A stretch of DNA of 56,579 nt from Bryobacterales bacterium (GTDB lineage: Bacteria > Acidobacteriota > Terriglobia > Bryobacterales > Bryobacteraceae), in assembly GCA_003164035.1 (NCBI GenBank), contig PLRS01000014.1, forward strand, positions 1 to 56,579, read 5' to 3'. Of the stretch, positions 16,613 to 25,134 are shown in pieces. The notes under the pieces are model-generated. The model saw nothing but the letters and a program-made list of their open reading frames with translations. It was not told the origin of the DNA and did no database searches. A program made the position numbers and the translations under genes. How positions within the stretch are numbered: position 1 is the first letter of the stretch; every line of letters begins with the position of its first letter.

Positions 16613-18133
16613 ATGGCGCTCTTCAAGACACAAAGCGCGGCCGTGTTCGGCATCGACGCCCACCTGATCGATATCGAGGTGGATATGTACGGATCCGGCT
16701 CGGCGCGCGATTTCGTGATGGTCGGCTTACCGGATATCGCCGTGAAGGAGAGTCGCGAGCGCATCAAATCGGCGCTCATGAACTCCGGCTTCGGCTACCC
16801 GCCGCGCTGCGTCACCATCAACCTGGCGCCGGCCAACCTGCGCAAAGAGGGCGCCGGTTTCGACCTGCCCATGGCGATGGGCGTACTCGGCGCGATGGGG
16901 CTGGTCCGCGGCCTCGAACGCCACCTGATCGTGGGAGAGTTGTCGCTCGATGGCGCCATCCGCTCGGTGCGCGGCATGCTCTCGGTGGCCGTCTGCGCCC
17001 GCGACCGCGGCATTCCCAACCTGATCGTGCCGGTCGAAAACGCCGCCGAAGCCGCCGTGGTCAAGGGCGTCAGCGTATTCGGCGTGCGGCACCTGGCCGA
17101 GGTCGTGGCCCTGCTCACCCGCCCCGATCAGTTTCAGCCCACCCTGGCCGAAGAAGCCATCGAGGCCCCGCCCACCGCCTCCACTCCCGATTTCCGCGAC
17201 GTCCGCGGCCAGGTCACCGCCAAGCGCGCGCTCGAAGTCGCCGCCGCCGGCGCGCACAACGTGCTCATGATCGGCCCTCCCGGCTCCGGCAAAACTATGC
17301 TGGCCAAACGCCTGGCCGGAATCTTGCCGCCGCTGAGCTTCGCCGAGGCCATCGAAACCACCAAGGTCCACAGCATCGCCGGAGTGCTCGGAAGCGGCGC
17401 CGGCCTGATGCGCGAGCGCCCGTTTCGCGCCCCGCACCATACCATATCGGATGCCGGCCTCACCGGCGGCGGCAGCGGCATGCCCCGCCCCGGCGAAGTC
17501 AGCCTGGCCCACAACGGCGTCTTATTTCTCGATGAATTCCCCGAGTTCCCCCGCGACGTTCTGGAAATCCTGCGTCAGCCGCTCGAGGACGGAACCGTAA
17601 CCATCGCCCGCGCCAACATGACGCTCTCGTTCCCCTCCAACTTCATGCTGGTAGCCGCCATGAACCCCTGCCGCTGCGGCTTCTACGGCGATGCCACCCG
17701 CGAGTGCCGCTGCACCCCCGCGCAGATCCAGCAATACCTCGGCAAAATCAGCGGCCCCCTTCTCGACCGCATCGATATCCACGTCGAAGTCCCCGCCGTC
17801 CCCTTTCAAGAGCTGCGCGGCGAAGCCAAAGCCGAACCCTCCTCGGCCATCCGCGAGCGCGTCCTCGCAGCGCGCGCAGTGCAGCAAACCCGCGGCGGCA
17901 CCAATGCCCGCATGCCCACCCGCTCCATCCGTAAACACTGCGCCCTGGACGATTCCGGCGAGCGCACCCTGGAGTTGGCCGTCCGCCGCATGTCCCTCTC
18001 CGCCCGCGCCCATGACCGCATCCTCAAAGTAGCCCGAACCATAGCCGATATCGCCGGCTCGGAATTGATCGCCGCCAAGCACCTGGCCGAAGCGATTCAG
18101 TATCGAAGTTTGGATAGGAATTACTGGAATTAA
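16613..18133 (+). CDS. comM: ComM/YifB family Mg-chelatase-like AAA+ ATPase
   Basis: 506 residues from the ATG at 16613. The frame is open to 16514 upstream, but the family N-terminus is MALFKTQSAAVFGIDA. The N-terminal Lon-like (ChlI) domain spans about residues 20-140, then the AAA+ module with Walker A GPPGSGKTM and Walker B VLFLDEF, a four-Cys cluster in 'NPCRCGFYGDATRECRC', and the C-terminal Mg-chelatase domain with ISGPLLDRIDIH. In other bacteria ComM is a branch-migration helicase that helps integrate DNA during natural transformation. It stands alone here, divergent from the propionate operon. Confidence 0.96.
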   Translation: MALFKTQSAAVFGIDAHLIDIEVDMYGSGSARDFVMVGLPDIAVKESRERIKSALMNSGFGYPPRCVTINLAPANLRKEGAGFDLPMAMGVLGAMGLVRGLERHLIVGELSLDGAIRSVRGMLSVAVCARDRGIPNLIVPVENAAEAAVVKGVSVFGVRHLAEVVALLTRPDQFQPTLAEEAIEAPPTASTPDFRDVRGQVTAKRALEVAAAGAHNVLMIGPPGSGKTMLAKRLAGILPPLSFAEAIETTKVHSIAGVLGSGAGLMRERPFRAPHHTISDAGLTGGGSGMPRPGEVSLAHNGVLFLDEFPEFPRDVLEILRQPLEDGTVTIARANMTLSFPSNFMLVAAMNPCRCGFYGDATRECRCTPAQIQQYLGKISGPLLDRIDIHVEVPAVPFQELRGEAKAEPSSAIRERVLAARAVQQTRGGTNARMPTRSIRKHCALDDSGERTLELAVRRMSLSARAHDRILKVARTIADIAGSELIAAKHLAEAIQYRSLDRNYWN

Positions 18134-18258
18134 GCGGCGAGACCCTTGGCCCAGAGCGTACGGCCGCAGCGGCCAGCGGCACCCGGGAGAATCGCGCAGT
18201 TCAGGCTGTTCCCCTCGGGCCCGGATCTACCGCCGAAAAAACCGGCGCAGGGGTTACT

Positions 18259-18283
18259 GTCCCGGATTTACCCCGGATTTACC
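18259..18283. repeat. Short CCCGGATTTA tandem, left copy of a repeat cluster
   Basis: CCCGGATTTA occurs twice in 21 bp (18261-18270 and 18272-18281). Related GGAAATCCGGGACA and CCGGATTTCC units occur in both orientations at 18750-18918 inside the next gene, so the two sites belong to one family of CCGGATTT-type repeats flanking the TIR-like gene fragment. The rest of the 18134-18382 gap has no recognisable gene. Confidence 0.55.
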
Positions 18284-18382
18284 GCCGCAATTGGTCGCCG
18301 CCTGGAAGGTATTGCGGAAGATCGGGAAGGCGGGATGACGCCCTTTCCTGTTGGGCACATAATGTGATTCAAGGCACAAGTC

Positions 18383-19234
18383 GTGAAACGCACGTTATCC
18401 GAGAACCTGGAGTACGCAATTCTCCACATCCTGATGGGGTCCACCGCTCACCAAGGAATACACCAAGATTCTTGGGGCGAATGGGAAAGCCGAGTTCACA
18501 ACCACGTCCCAGACCATTTCACACCAGCCGATCTCAAAGACGCATTCAAACGACTCCATCGCAAGGATTGGTTGCGTCTCTACAAGGGCCACCCGGCCCA
18601 ACCCCATTCCGGCAACGACGAGGACGATCCGGCTTTCTTCTTTAATGGCCCTTTTGCTGCCACGCTCACCCCGGAAGGTCGTGGTTATTGGGACCGGCTC
18701 CGAGTTGAGAAGGTTCAGCACGGCATCTTCATCAGCCACATCACAGAGGAAATCCGGGACAAGGAAATCCGGGACAGACGGAGCATTCCCCGATTTCCCG
18801 TCAGTGGGCCGCGTTTTCGACAAAAGCTCTCGCCGAAATCTGAGAAAGCTCCGTCTGTCCCGGATCCCCCCCGGGATTTCCCCGGATTTCCCCCGGATCT
18901 CCCTCCCGGATTTCCCGACGACATCAAGAGCATTTACGGCGTTGACATTCCGCAGAAAAGCGGCACGATCAAACAGGTAGCTTCGTGGGGTGTTGGGTCG
19001 CAAGTTCTTCAGCAGACGGTCGAGGCGCGGCGTCGTGAGGACAACAAATACGCCGTTCTCCTAAAACCAGCCCTCCGACGAGCAGCGGTGGGTATCACGA
19101 GCGGTTCTTTGTCCTTAACGACGACGGTCATAATGGTGATACAGGCGCAAGCCTTCAAAACGTTCATTCTTACGATAACGCGGACGGCCCGCGCTTCTGG
19201 CGCGCCGGCCCCAAAAAAGGCGCCCGCCGTATGA
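18383..19234 (+). CDS. Hypothetical protein: start of a TIR-like domain cut by palindromic repeats
   Basis: Open for 283 residues from a GTG. Residues 1-110 look like a real, soluble, helix-rich domain of unknown family, possibly a winged helix (ENLEYAILHILMGS; FTPADLKDAFKRLHRKDWLRL; LTPEGRGYWDRL). Residues 113-123 read HGIFISHITEE, which resembles strand A and the first loop of a bacterial TIR domain. From about residue 123 the frame runs into low-complexity Arg/Pro-rich sequence encoded by the palindromic repeats at 18750-18918, and no TIR body follows. The far end (about 200-283) looks unconserved; a shifted frame reading GGYHERFFVLNDDGHNGDTG and ending at 19260 looks more protein-like. 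Base composition is less GC-rich than neighbouring genes. Probably the wreck of an acquired TIR effector gene. Confidence 0.45.
   Translation: MKRTLSENLEYAILHILMGSTAHQGIHQDSWGEWESRVHNHVPDHFTPADLKDAFKRLHRKDWLRLYKGHPAQPHSGNDEDDPAFFFNGPFAATLTPEGRGYWDRLRVEKVQHGIFISHITEEIRDKEIRDRRSIPRFPVSGPRFRQKLSPKSEKAPSVPDPPRDFPGFPPDLPPGFPDDIKSIYGVDIPQKSGTIKQVASWGVGSQVLQQTVEARRREDNKYAVLLKPALRRAAVGITSGSLSLTTTVIMVIQAQAFKTFILTITRTARASGAPAPKKAPAV
18767..18865. repeat. Large imperfect hairpin with 18-bp perfect arms
   Basis: ATCCGGGACAGACGGAGC at 18767-18784 is the exact reverse complement of 18848-18865. Inside, GATTTC (18792-18797) pairs with GAAATC (18835-18840), with a 7-nt internal loop on each side and a 37-nt terminal loop. 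A direct GGAAATCCGGGACA duplicate precedes the left arm and several CCGGATTTCC units follow the right arm to 18918. The structure resembles a REP/MITE-type element inserted in the TIR-like gene. Confidence 0.75.
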
Positions 19235-19256
19235 ACCTAAGGGGATCGCCGGTTAA

Positions 19257-20036
19257 TTAACGAACAGGCGAATACGCCGTGGCCCGATAAAGCGTGAGGC
19301 GCCGGAAACTGGGGATCTGCCCGTTACGCTCCAACGATTGCTGGCGCAGTTTGATCCAGTCCGGGTCGGCGTTGAACGCCGTGTTGAATTTCTCCCTCGC
19401 CTCCATGTCCGCAAATGCGATCACCCAGGTAAGGTTGGGGTTGTTGGAGCCGATCGCCGTAGTCCCGAACAGCACCGGCTGTGCCCCCGCTCTGGCGAGA
19501 ATCCTGACCTCGCCTTCCGCGAAGCGCTGTTTCAATGCCCTCAGTCCTTTCAACGTCCGCGTCTGATAGACGCGCATTTCGAAAATCCGCGGTGCTTTTG
19601 GTTGGGGATCCAGAGGTACCAGATCCGGAGAGAACTCGGCGGCTTCCAGGAGCTCCGTCGTCATGCTGTCGTAGGGCGGTTCGGCGCCGGCCTGCCACGC
19701 ATCGGTAGCCGCCTCGAAGTCCTTGTCCGCGTTCAACGCGGCTCGCACGCTCCATGCCTGCTCCACCGAGGAATAAGCGCCGATTATCGTGACCAGGGGC
19801 AGATACTCGGAGAGTTGGGCATCCAGCACCAGAGTGGGGACGGGCCGCACCTTGGCCAGAGCCGGCAGATATACCTTGCTCAGGTAGTCCGATAGACGCG
19901 TAGCCTGAGATCCAAGCTGGAGCCGATAATGTTGCAGCAAGTAGCAACCGGGCTTCTTCGAAGCCGGTACCTGGGCAAATGCCGTTTCCGCCAGGGCAGT
20001 GGCTGCCATGACTCCGGCAAAAGAACGTCGATCCAT
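19257..20036 (-). CDS. NIPSNAP family protein with export signal
   Basis: 259 residues from the ATG at 20036 (MDRRSFAGVMAATALAETAF), an Arg-Arg motif plus hydrophobic stretch ending in Ala, suggesting Tat or Sec export; the frame is open 13 codons further up without a signal. Two NIPSNAP-like ferredoxin-fold repeats follow: residues about 26-125 (YLLQHYRLQLGSQATRLSDYL) and about 145-255 (IFEMRVYQTRTLKGLRALKQRFAEGEVRIL; TWVIAFADMEAREKFNTAF). No enzymatic role is established for these proteins. It is divergent from the esterase gene; the 227-bp gap between them shows nothing I can name. Confidence 0.85.
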   Translation of the reverse strand: MDRRSFAGVMAATALAETAFAQVPASKKPGCYLLQHYRLQLGSQATRLSDYLSKVYLPALAKVRPVPTLVLDAQLSEYLPLVTIIGAYSSVEQAWSVRAALNADKDFEAATDAWQAGAEPPYDSMTTELLEAAEFSPDLVPLDPQPKAPRIFEMRVYQTRTLKGLRALKQRFAEGEVRILARAGAQPVLFGTTAIGSNNPNLTWVIAFADMEAREKFNTAFNADPDWIKLRQQSLERNGQIPSFRRLTLYRATAYSPVR

Positions 20037-20263
20037 GCTTACCTCGCCAGGAACTGTATTGTGCAGCAAAAGCACCTCACTTTACCATGAAAGCCATTGA
20101 GATCTCATTTTCCGGATTTGTCCGAAGCTAAGAATCGCCGGCTGAAAAGGCTCCCAACCGGAAGGACCGCGGCACGAATCGATTGAAAGCCGGCGAGTTT
20201 GCCCTTGGTCTTCAAGCGGGGGCCTGAGCCTCCGGCTGCGATTTCACTTACACTGGCGGTATT

Positions 20264-21463
20264 ATGCCCGTGATCCCAAACGCACACTCCCCGCAACGCG
20301 CTGCCCGGATCGCCCTCGGCCTGCTCGCCGCTCAATGCCTCGCCTTCGCCCAGCCCGCGCCTGGCGGTCGGGGAGGAAGCCGCAGTATCCAGGAGACGCT
20401 CGTCTCTCCCGAAGTTCACGCCGACCACACGGTGACGTTCCGGCTGTACGCTCCCAAAGCAACCGAGGTTACCCTCACTGGCGACTGGATGGCCACGCTG
20501 GAAGCGCGCACCGGCGGCACCACGAACATGACCAAGGGGCCCGACGGCGTCTGGACCTTCACTTCACCGCCGCTCGAGCCGACGATTCACCTCTACTTCT
20601 TCACCCTCGACGGCCTTCCCATCGCCGACCCGGTGAACCCGCTTCTGAAGTTGCGCACCCGGACCTCGGCAAGCCTCGTGGAAGTACCCGGCACTCCCGC
20701 GCCCCTCTGGCAGGCGCAGCCGGTGCCCCGCGGAACGGTCGATTACAACTGCCTGCATTCGACGGCCTATAACGACGAACATCCGTTCACGGTTTACCTC
20801 CCGCCCGATTACCACAAGAGCACCACGCGCTACCCGGTGCTGTACCTGGTGCACGGCGGTGGAGACGTCTACAGCAGTTGGGTGACCGCCGGCGCGGCCA
20901 ACGTGATCCTCGATAACTTAATTGCGCAGAAGAAGGCCGTGCCGATGATCGTCGTGATGCCGTATAACGGGCGCAACTACCCCAATCTGCCGCTCGCCTC
21001 CGGCGCGGCCGCGCTAGCCGGCGAGATGCCAGTCTTCGAACAGTACATGACCAGGGAACTGATCCCCTACATCGACTCGACCTATCGCACGCTGACCGGC
21101 CGCGGGAACCGCGCCATGGCGGGGCTCTCCGCCGGTGGGGGCGCCACGTTCAACGTCGGCCTCAAGCACACCGAGCTCTTCAGCCAGTTCGGCTTCTTCA
21201 GCGCCGGGGCGGTCGCCCTTCCCGACGCCGCGACCCGCTATCCCGAGTTCGCCAGCGCGAGAGCCGCCGAGGGCAAGTTCGATCTGATCTGGATCAGCTA
21301 CGGCAACCAGGACCCGAACCACCTCGGCGCCGAGGCGTTCCACGCCGCCTTGACCGCCAACGGCGTGAGACATACTTACGTGACTCGCGATGGAGGCCAC
21401 GTCTGGGCCGTCTGGCGCTGGTCACTCGCCCAGTTCGCGCCGCTGTTGTTCCGCAAGAACTGA
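20264..21463 (+). CDS. Secreted CE1-like esterase with N-terminal E-set (CBM48-like) domain
   Basis: 399 residues. A signal peptide covers about residues 1-30 (ARIALGLLAAQCLAFAQ). Residues about 45-145 form an immunoglobulin-like domain (VTFRLYAPKATEVTLTGDW; DGVWTFTSPPLEPTIHLYFF) and residues about 160-399 an alpha/beta hydrolase of the Esterase D/feruloyl-esterase type. Ser289 in GLSAGGG is the likely nucleophile and His379 in DGGHVW the catalytic base. Members remove acyl groups, often ferulate or acetate, from plant polysaccharides. It fits the GH51 and GH42 genes in the window, though no shared operon is visible. Substrate unknown. Confidence 0.9.
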   Translation: MPVIPNAHSPQRAARIALGLLAAQCLAFAQPAPGGRGGSRSIQETLVSPEVHADHTVTFRLYAPKATEVTLTGDWMATLEARTGGTTNMTKGPDGVWTFTSPPLEPTIHLYFFTLDGLPIADPVNPLLKLRTRTSASLVEVPGTPAPLWQAQPVPRGTVDYNCLHSTAYNDEHPFTVYLPPDYHKSTTRYPVLYLVHGGGDVYSSWVTAGAANVILDNLIAQKKAVPMIVVMPYNGRNYPNLPLASGAAALAGEMPVFEQYMTRELIPYIDSTYRTLTGRGNRAMAGLSAGGGATFNVGLKHTELFSQFGFFSAGAVALPDAATRYPEFASARAAEGKFDLIWISYGNQDPNHLGAEAFHAALTANGVRHTYVTRDGGHVWAVWRWSLAQFAPLLFRKN

Positions 21464-21552
21464 GCGGGACGGCTATGGCACGGGATACCTAATCTCCCGT
21501 TCTTCATGGAAAAGCTGCGCGGGACAAGGGCTGGTAAACGCCTGGCGTCCAA

Positions 21553-23724
21553 TCATTGCAGCCGGATTACCGCCGCGTTCCTTTCTCCCACGGTTACCTC
21601 GACGAGCGACCCGTTGACCTTCACCGGCTGGTTCTGCCAGAGGTCGTGCCCTTCCCGGAAGTGTCCAACCCGAGCGGCCAGCGACAGCCGGGCGGAAAGC
21701 GGCGCTCTGGTGGGGTTGACCAGCCAAAGGTACGTTCCGCCGGCTCCCATATGCAGCCGCGCCTTGAGTTGCGGCTGGTCGCAGCGAAGCCAGCGCTCCT
21801 GGCCGGCCCATGTGAGTAACTCCTCGAAGAATACACGGGTTTCCGGAGAATGGCGCAGGTAATATCCCGCACCCGGGAAAGTGCCGATCAACAGCGTTTT
21901 GCCGTTGCCGTAATTGTTCTCCACGGCCGCGACAGCTCCGCTCTTGTACCATCCGGCCGCCGTGCCCTGGGTGGGAGCGTACTGTTGATCGTAAAATCGG
22001 CCGTCGATCTCGTGGCCACGCACCTGCAACCTCAGATCGTCCAGGATGTGCGGCACGAACTCCACGTAACTTTCCGTAGCGCCGAAGAGCGCCGCCAGGC
22101 CGAGATTCGGTTGCACCGTGCCCACACGCCCGCGATCCCCGAAATACCCCGGCGTTGCCTCGCTAATCAGGTAGCCGCCGCTTCGCACATAGTCGGCCAG
22201 CTTGCGGGCGGTCTCTCCCTTGAGCATCAAAGGGAAGGGAAGATACACCACCGGATAGTCCTTAATGTCGTCGATGTTTACAAAATCGGCCTGAATATTC
22301 GAGTCGAAGAACGCCTGGTAAGCTCCCCTCGCCGATTCCCTGTAGAAGTCGGTCTTCCCTTCCTGGATGTAGTTGAAAATCTCCGATTCGGGCACGAACA
22401 CAAGGCCGATCTCGCCTTTCACGGGACGCGCTTTCCAAGTCTCGGGGTCCGCATTTGCCCACCGGGCGATCTTGGCCGTCATCTCCGACCGCGGCGTCAC
22501 CGAGCCGTCCATGCCGTAGGGGCCGTAAGCGCCGAATAGCGGCCCGTCCAGCAGTGGACGCCATCTTGGATAGAGGATTCCGGTGGCGCCGCCGGCCATC
22601 GAAGTCAGATTCCAGAGGCGGATATCCTCCGGCTGCGCGATCATTCCTTCCTCCCGCTTGAGATCGATCATTCGCGAGTGAAGCCAGTCCGGGCCAGCCT
22701 GGGCCTCGGCATGCCAGAACGGCTTCCCCTTCGCCGCGGCGCGGGTGATGTCCACCGCCTCGAAGTGCTTCCAGGGCTCGGGGCCGTCGTCGGCGGCATT
22801 GAAGGTAAACCCGTACACCTGCACGTTGGCGGCGAAGCGCCAGTCGTTCAGGCCATGGTCCGGAAGGCCCATGAGCGTCTTGCCGACTCCGTGCGCCACC
22901 ACCAGGTTCTTTTTGTCCAGACTGCGAATCAGGTCGGTCCGCCACTTCAGCAGGCGATAATGGTCGTCGAGCCGGAATTCGAGCCAGTCCAGCGACTCGG
23001 CGTAACCAGTCAGATTGCGCGGCGGATGGACCGATTGCCAATCGGTATAGCTATAGCGATTCCACGCCTTCTTCAACTGGTCGAGGGTCCGATACTTCCC
23101 CTTCAGCCATTCGCGAAATTTCTGCTGTGTCGCCTCGCAGTAGCAGTACATCCGGCGCGCATCGCCGCCGAAGTACCAGCCCTCGTTCAAAACGTCGTAC
23201 CCCAGCGTCGCCGGGTGGTCGCGGTAGCGGTTGACCATCGCGGCGAGAAACTTCTCCGCCTGGGCCTTGACGTCATCGTTGTCGAGACATAGCCCGGGAT
23301 AGCCGCCGGTTTCGGTGCTGGCGGAAATCCCGCTGTACACCAACGAGTCGTCGCTTCCTTTGTATAGCGCGCGCGGGTACTTCTCGAATGCCCACTCGGG
23401 GGCGAAATTGAGCATCTCGGCAATTACAACCTTGATGCCGTTGTTGGCAGCTAGGTCCATCATCCGGTCGTAATCGCGCCAGTCGTACTTGCCTGGCTCG
23501 GTTTCGATCGCGGACCACATGAACCAATGCCGGAACGTGTTCATGCCGTTCTCGGCGGCAGTGCGATGATCGCGTTCCCAATCCTGTTCCGGGGGATTGG
23601 ATTTACGGAAGTACACCGCGCCATACGGAAAAACCGGTAAAACCGAGTCGGCTGCTGTCAGCAGTCCGCAGAGCACAATTGCCGCGCCACACCCCATCAA
23701 GACATTTCTGTTGATAACTTTCAT
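21553..23724 (-). CDS. GH42 beta-galactosidase family protein, exported
   Basis: 723 residues. A hydrophobic signal (MGCGAAIVLCGLLTAAD) precedes a GH42 TIM barrel. Glu181 in DVLNEGW is the expected acid/base and Glu340 in FWHAEAQAGP the expected nucleophile. A beta-galactosidase trimerisation-like domain (about residues 430-640, including 'YVRSGGYLISEATPGYFGDRG') and a small C-terminal beta domain follow. GH42 enzymes hydrolyse beta-galactosides, often galactan side chains of pectin. It is convergent with the CE1-like esterase gene; the 89 bp between them shows no strong terminator. Confidence 0.88.
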   Translation of the reverse strand: MKVINRNVLMGCGAAIVLCGLLTAADSVLPVFPYGAVYFRKSNPPEQDWERDHRTAAENGMNTFRHWFMWSAIETEPGKYDWRDYDRMMDLAANNGIKVVIAEMLNFAPEWAFEKYPRALYKGSDDSLVYSGISASTETGGYPGLCLDNDDVKAQAEKFLAAMVNRYRDHPATLGYDVLNEGWYFGGDARRMYCYCEATQQKFREWLKGKYRTLDQLKKAWNRYSYTDWQSVHPPRNLTGYAESLDWLEFRLDDHYRLLKWRTDLIRSLDKKNLVVAHGVGKTLMGLPDHGLNDWRFAANVQVYGFTFNAADDGPEPWKHFEAVDITRAAAKGKPFWHAEAQAGPDWLHSRMIDLKREEGMIAQPEDIRLWNLTSMAGGATGILYPRWRPLLDGPLFGAYGPYGMDGSVTPRSEMTAKIARWANADPETWKARPVKGEIGLVFVPESEIFNYIQEGKTDFYRESARGAYQAFFDSNIQADFVNIDDIKDYPVVYLPFPLMLKGETARKLADYVRSGGYLISEATPGYFGDRGRVGTVQPNLGLAALFGATESYVEFVPHILDDLRLQVRGHEIDGRFYDQQYAPTQGTAAGWYKSGAVAAVENNYGNGKTLLIGTFPGAGYYLRHSPETRVFFEELLTWAGQERWLRCDQPQLKARLHMGAGGTYLWLVNPTRAPLSARLSLAARVGHFREGHDLWQNQPVKVNGSLVEVTVGERNAAVIRLQ

Positions 23725-23822
23725 TGCGATTCTGTCCTGTTTCTGAATGGCCGCTTCAGAGCAACAAAATAAGCTGAGATTCCCGCGTTACAGAACCACT
23801 TTATTACTTGGAGGTCTCTGCT

Positions 23823-24038
23823 ATGGAAACCGCTTCTTCGTTGCCCAGTTACCACTCCCGGGCTGGTGTAGCGGCAGCGCGCGAAAGGCGTTACCTGCCG
23901 CCGGCACCTTCCGTTGCTGTTATGTGGGAGCAGATGGAGTATCTCATGGCCCACCCGGGCTCGAACTGCGCTCGGGACTGCCCAACCTGCAAGCGTTTGG
24001 AGCAGGTCGAACGCTGGCTATTACAGCCGTTCAAATAA
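23823..24038 (+). CDS. Small Cys-containing protein (71 aa), unknown function
   Basis: Starts at an ATG with a strong GGAGG 8 bp upstream, the best ribosome-binding site in this part of the window, which is the main argument that it is real. The C-terminal third is the distinctive part: NCARDCPTCKRLEQVERWLLQPF, with three Cys in CxxxCxxC-like spacing followed by an amphipathic helix. The spacing could bind a metal or form a disulphide. No membrane segment. No named family recognised. Confidence 0.6.
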   Translation: METASSLPSYHSRAGVAAARERRYLPPAPSVAVMWEQMEYLMAHPGSNCARDCPTCKRLEQVERWLLQPFK

Positions 24039-24113
24039 CACGCGGCAGAACTCCAGGTTCCCGGCCGCCGATAGGCAAGGGGCGCGAGGATCGGGACAAG
24101 CACATCGACGCTT

Positions 24114-24935
24114 TCACTTTCGCGCTTCGAAGCGCACTTCCACCTCGGTTTCCACTTTGACGGGGTGGCCGCCCCGGACCGTTGGCTTATAACTAAACTG
24201 AGACCACGGCACGCTCTCACAGAGTTGCACGCCGGTTCGGAGCTCCGAGATTTTCCCTTCCTCGCCGATGACGAGTTTGCATTGAACCGTTCCCCCCGCG
24301 GGCGCCCATAGGGGCGCGGTTTGAACGGTTGGGCCCTCAATCAGAAGAGCGCGCTGCTTATTCGCCGCTACGGAAACCTCCGGGATGTCCTCGGCCTTGG
24401 CGTCTTTCTTCGGTTCCGCGGCGGAGCCGCTCTCCTTCAACGTAACGGGTTGTAGTCGCGTCACCAGAAATACGGGCCTGGCGGGATAGCGTTTCACCCT
24501 GGCGCACAAGACCGAGACTTGCGAATCCGTCACATCGAAGGCCAGCCCGGGCCAAGCCATCCTGACAACACGGTCGCAGCTTGGTTCGAGTGGATAGCCG
24601 TTCTTGCCCTGGTCGGGATCGCCAATCTCGTCAATGGCCTTTTGCGCATAGACGCCCTCGGCAACATACTCCTTCCCGGCTTCCACCGGTAAAGCTGTCT
24701 TGAAGAACAGGCGGTAGCGGCGCAGGCCATCCACAAGGTACACGGAGGGCCCACCCGCGTTCAGGGCGGCATCGGTCGCGGTCGATTCCGACGGAACCTG
24801 TTCGGCCTTTCCCTGGATTTTGTCCAGCGGAGTCGCGGCTTTCTTGGATTCATTGGCCGATGGCCCGCTGGAGCAACCGCCCAATCCGGCAAGAGTCAGT
24901 ACGAAAAAGCAAAAAACGCATGCGTCACGGTACAT
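24114..24935 (-). CDS. Lipoprotein with TonB-C-like terminal domain
   Basis: 273 residues from the ATG at 24935; the frame is open to 25238 but only this start gives a signal. The signal peptide (VFCFFVLTLAG) ends in lipobox LGGC with Cys21 as the lipid site. The middle (about residues 45-180) has no recognised domain. The last about 75 residues (WAPAGGTVQCKLVIGEEGKISELR to FSYKPTVRGGHPVKVETEVEVRFE) follow the pattern of the TonB C-terminal domain: a beta-beta-alpha-beta unit with KISELRTG and W-x-F-x-YKPTxxxGxPV. There is no N-terminal membrane helix with a Pro-rich spacer, so it is not a classic TonB. It may be tethered to a membrane and bind a partner. Divergent from the SDR-like gene. Confidence 0.75.
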   Translation of the reverse strand: MYRDACVFCFFVLTLAGLGGCSSGPSANESKKAATPLDKIQGKAEQVPSESTATDAALNAGGPSVYLVDGLRRYRLFFKTALPVEAGKEYVAEGVYAQKAIDEIGDPDQGKNGYPLEPSCDRVVRMAWPGLAFDVTDSQVSVLCARVKRYPARPVFLVTRLQPVTLKESGSAAEPKKDAKAEDIPEVSVAANKQRALLIEGPTVQTAPLWAPAGGTVQCKLVIGEEGKISELRTGVQLCESVPWSQFSYKPTVRGGHPVKVETEVEVRFEARK

Positions 24936-25134
24936 CGGCCGTGCCCTCGCTTTCAGGATGTTTTCATCCGAATGTGAAGGTATCACGGAGCATGATCGGT
25001 GACAACCGATCCGTCGCTCATTCGTCCCGCGCCCGCTGCCGTAGCCGGCCGGCGCCTCGCCAGCTTCCGCGCCGCGGTGACCCCCAACTTGGATATGAGA
25101 TCGCCCGGTTCTTGGGCTGCAGTAATCTGGTGGG

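Noticed and set aside
18134-19260. Repeat cluster as a CRISPR array
   Set aside because: Units are 10-14 bp with no regular spacers and occur in both orientations.
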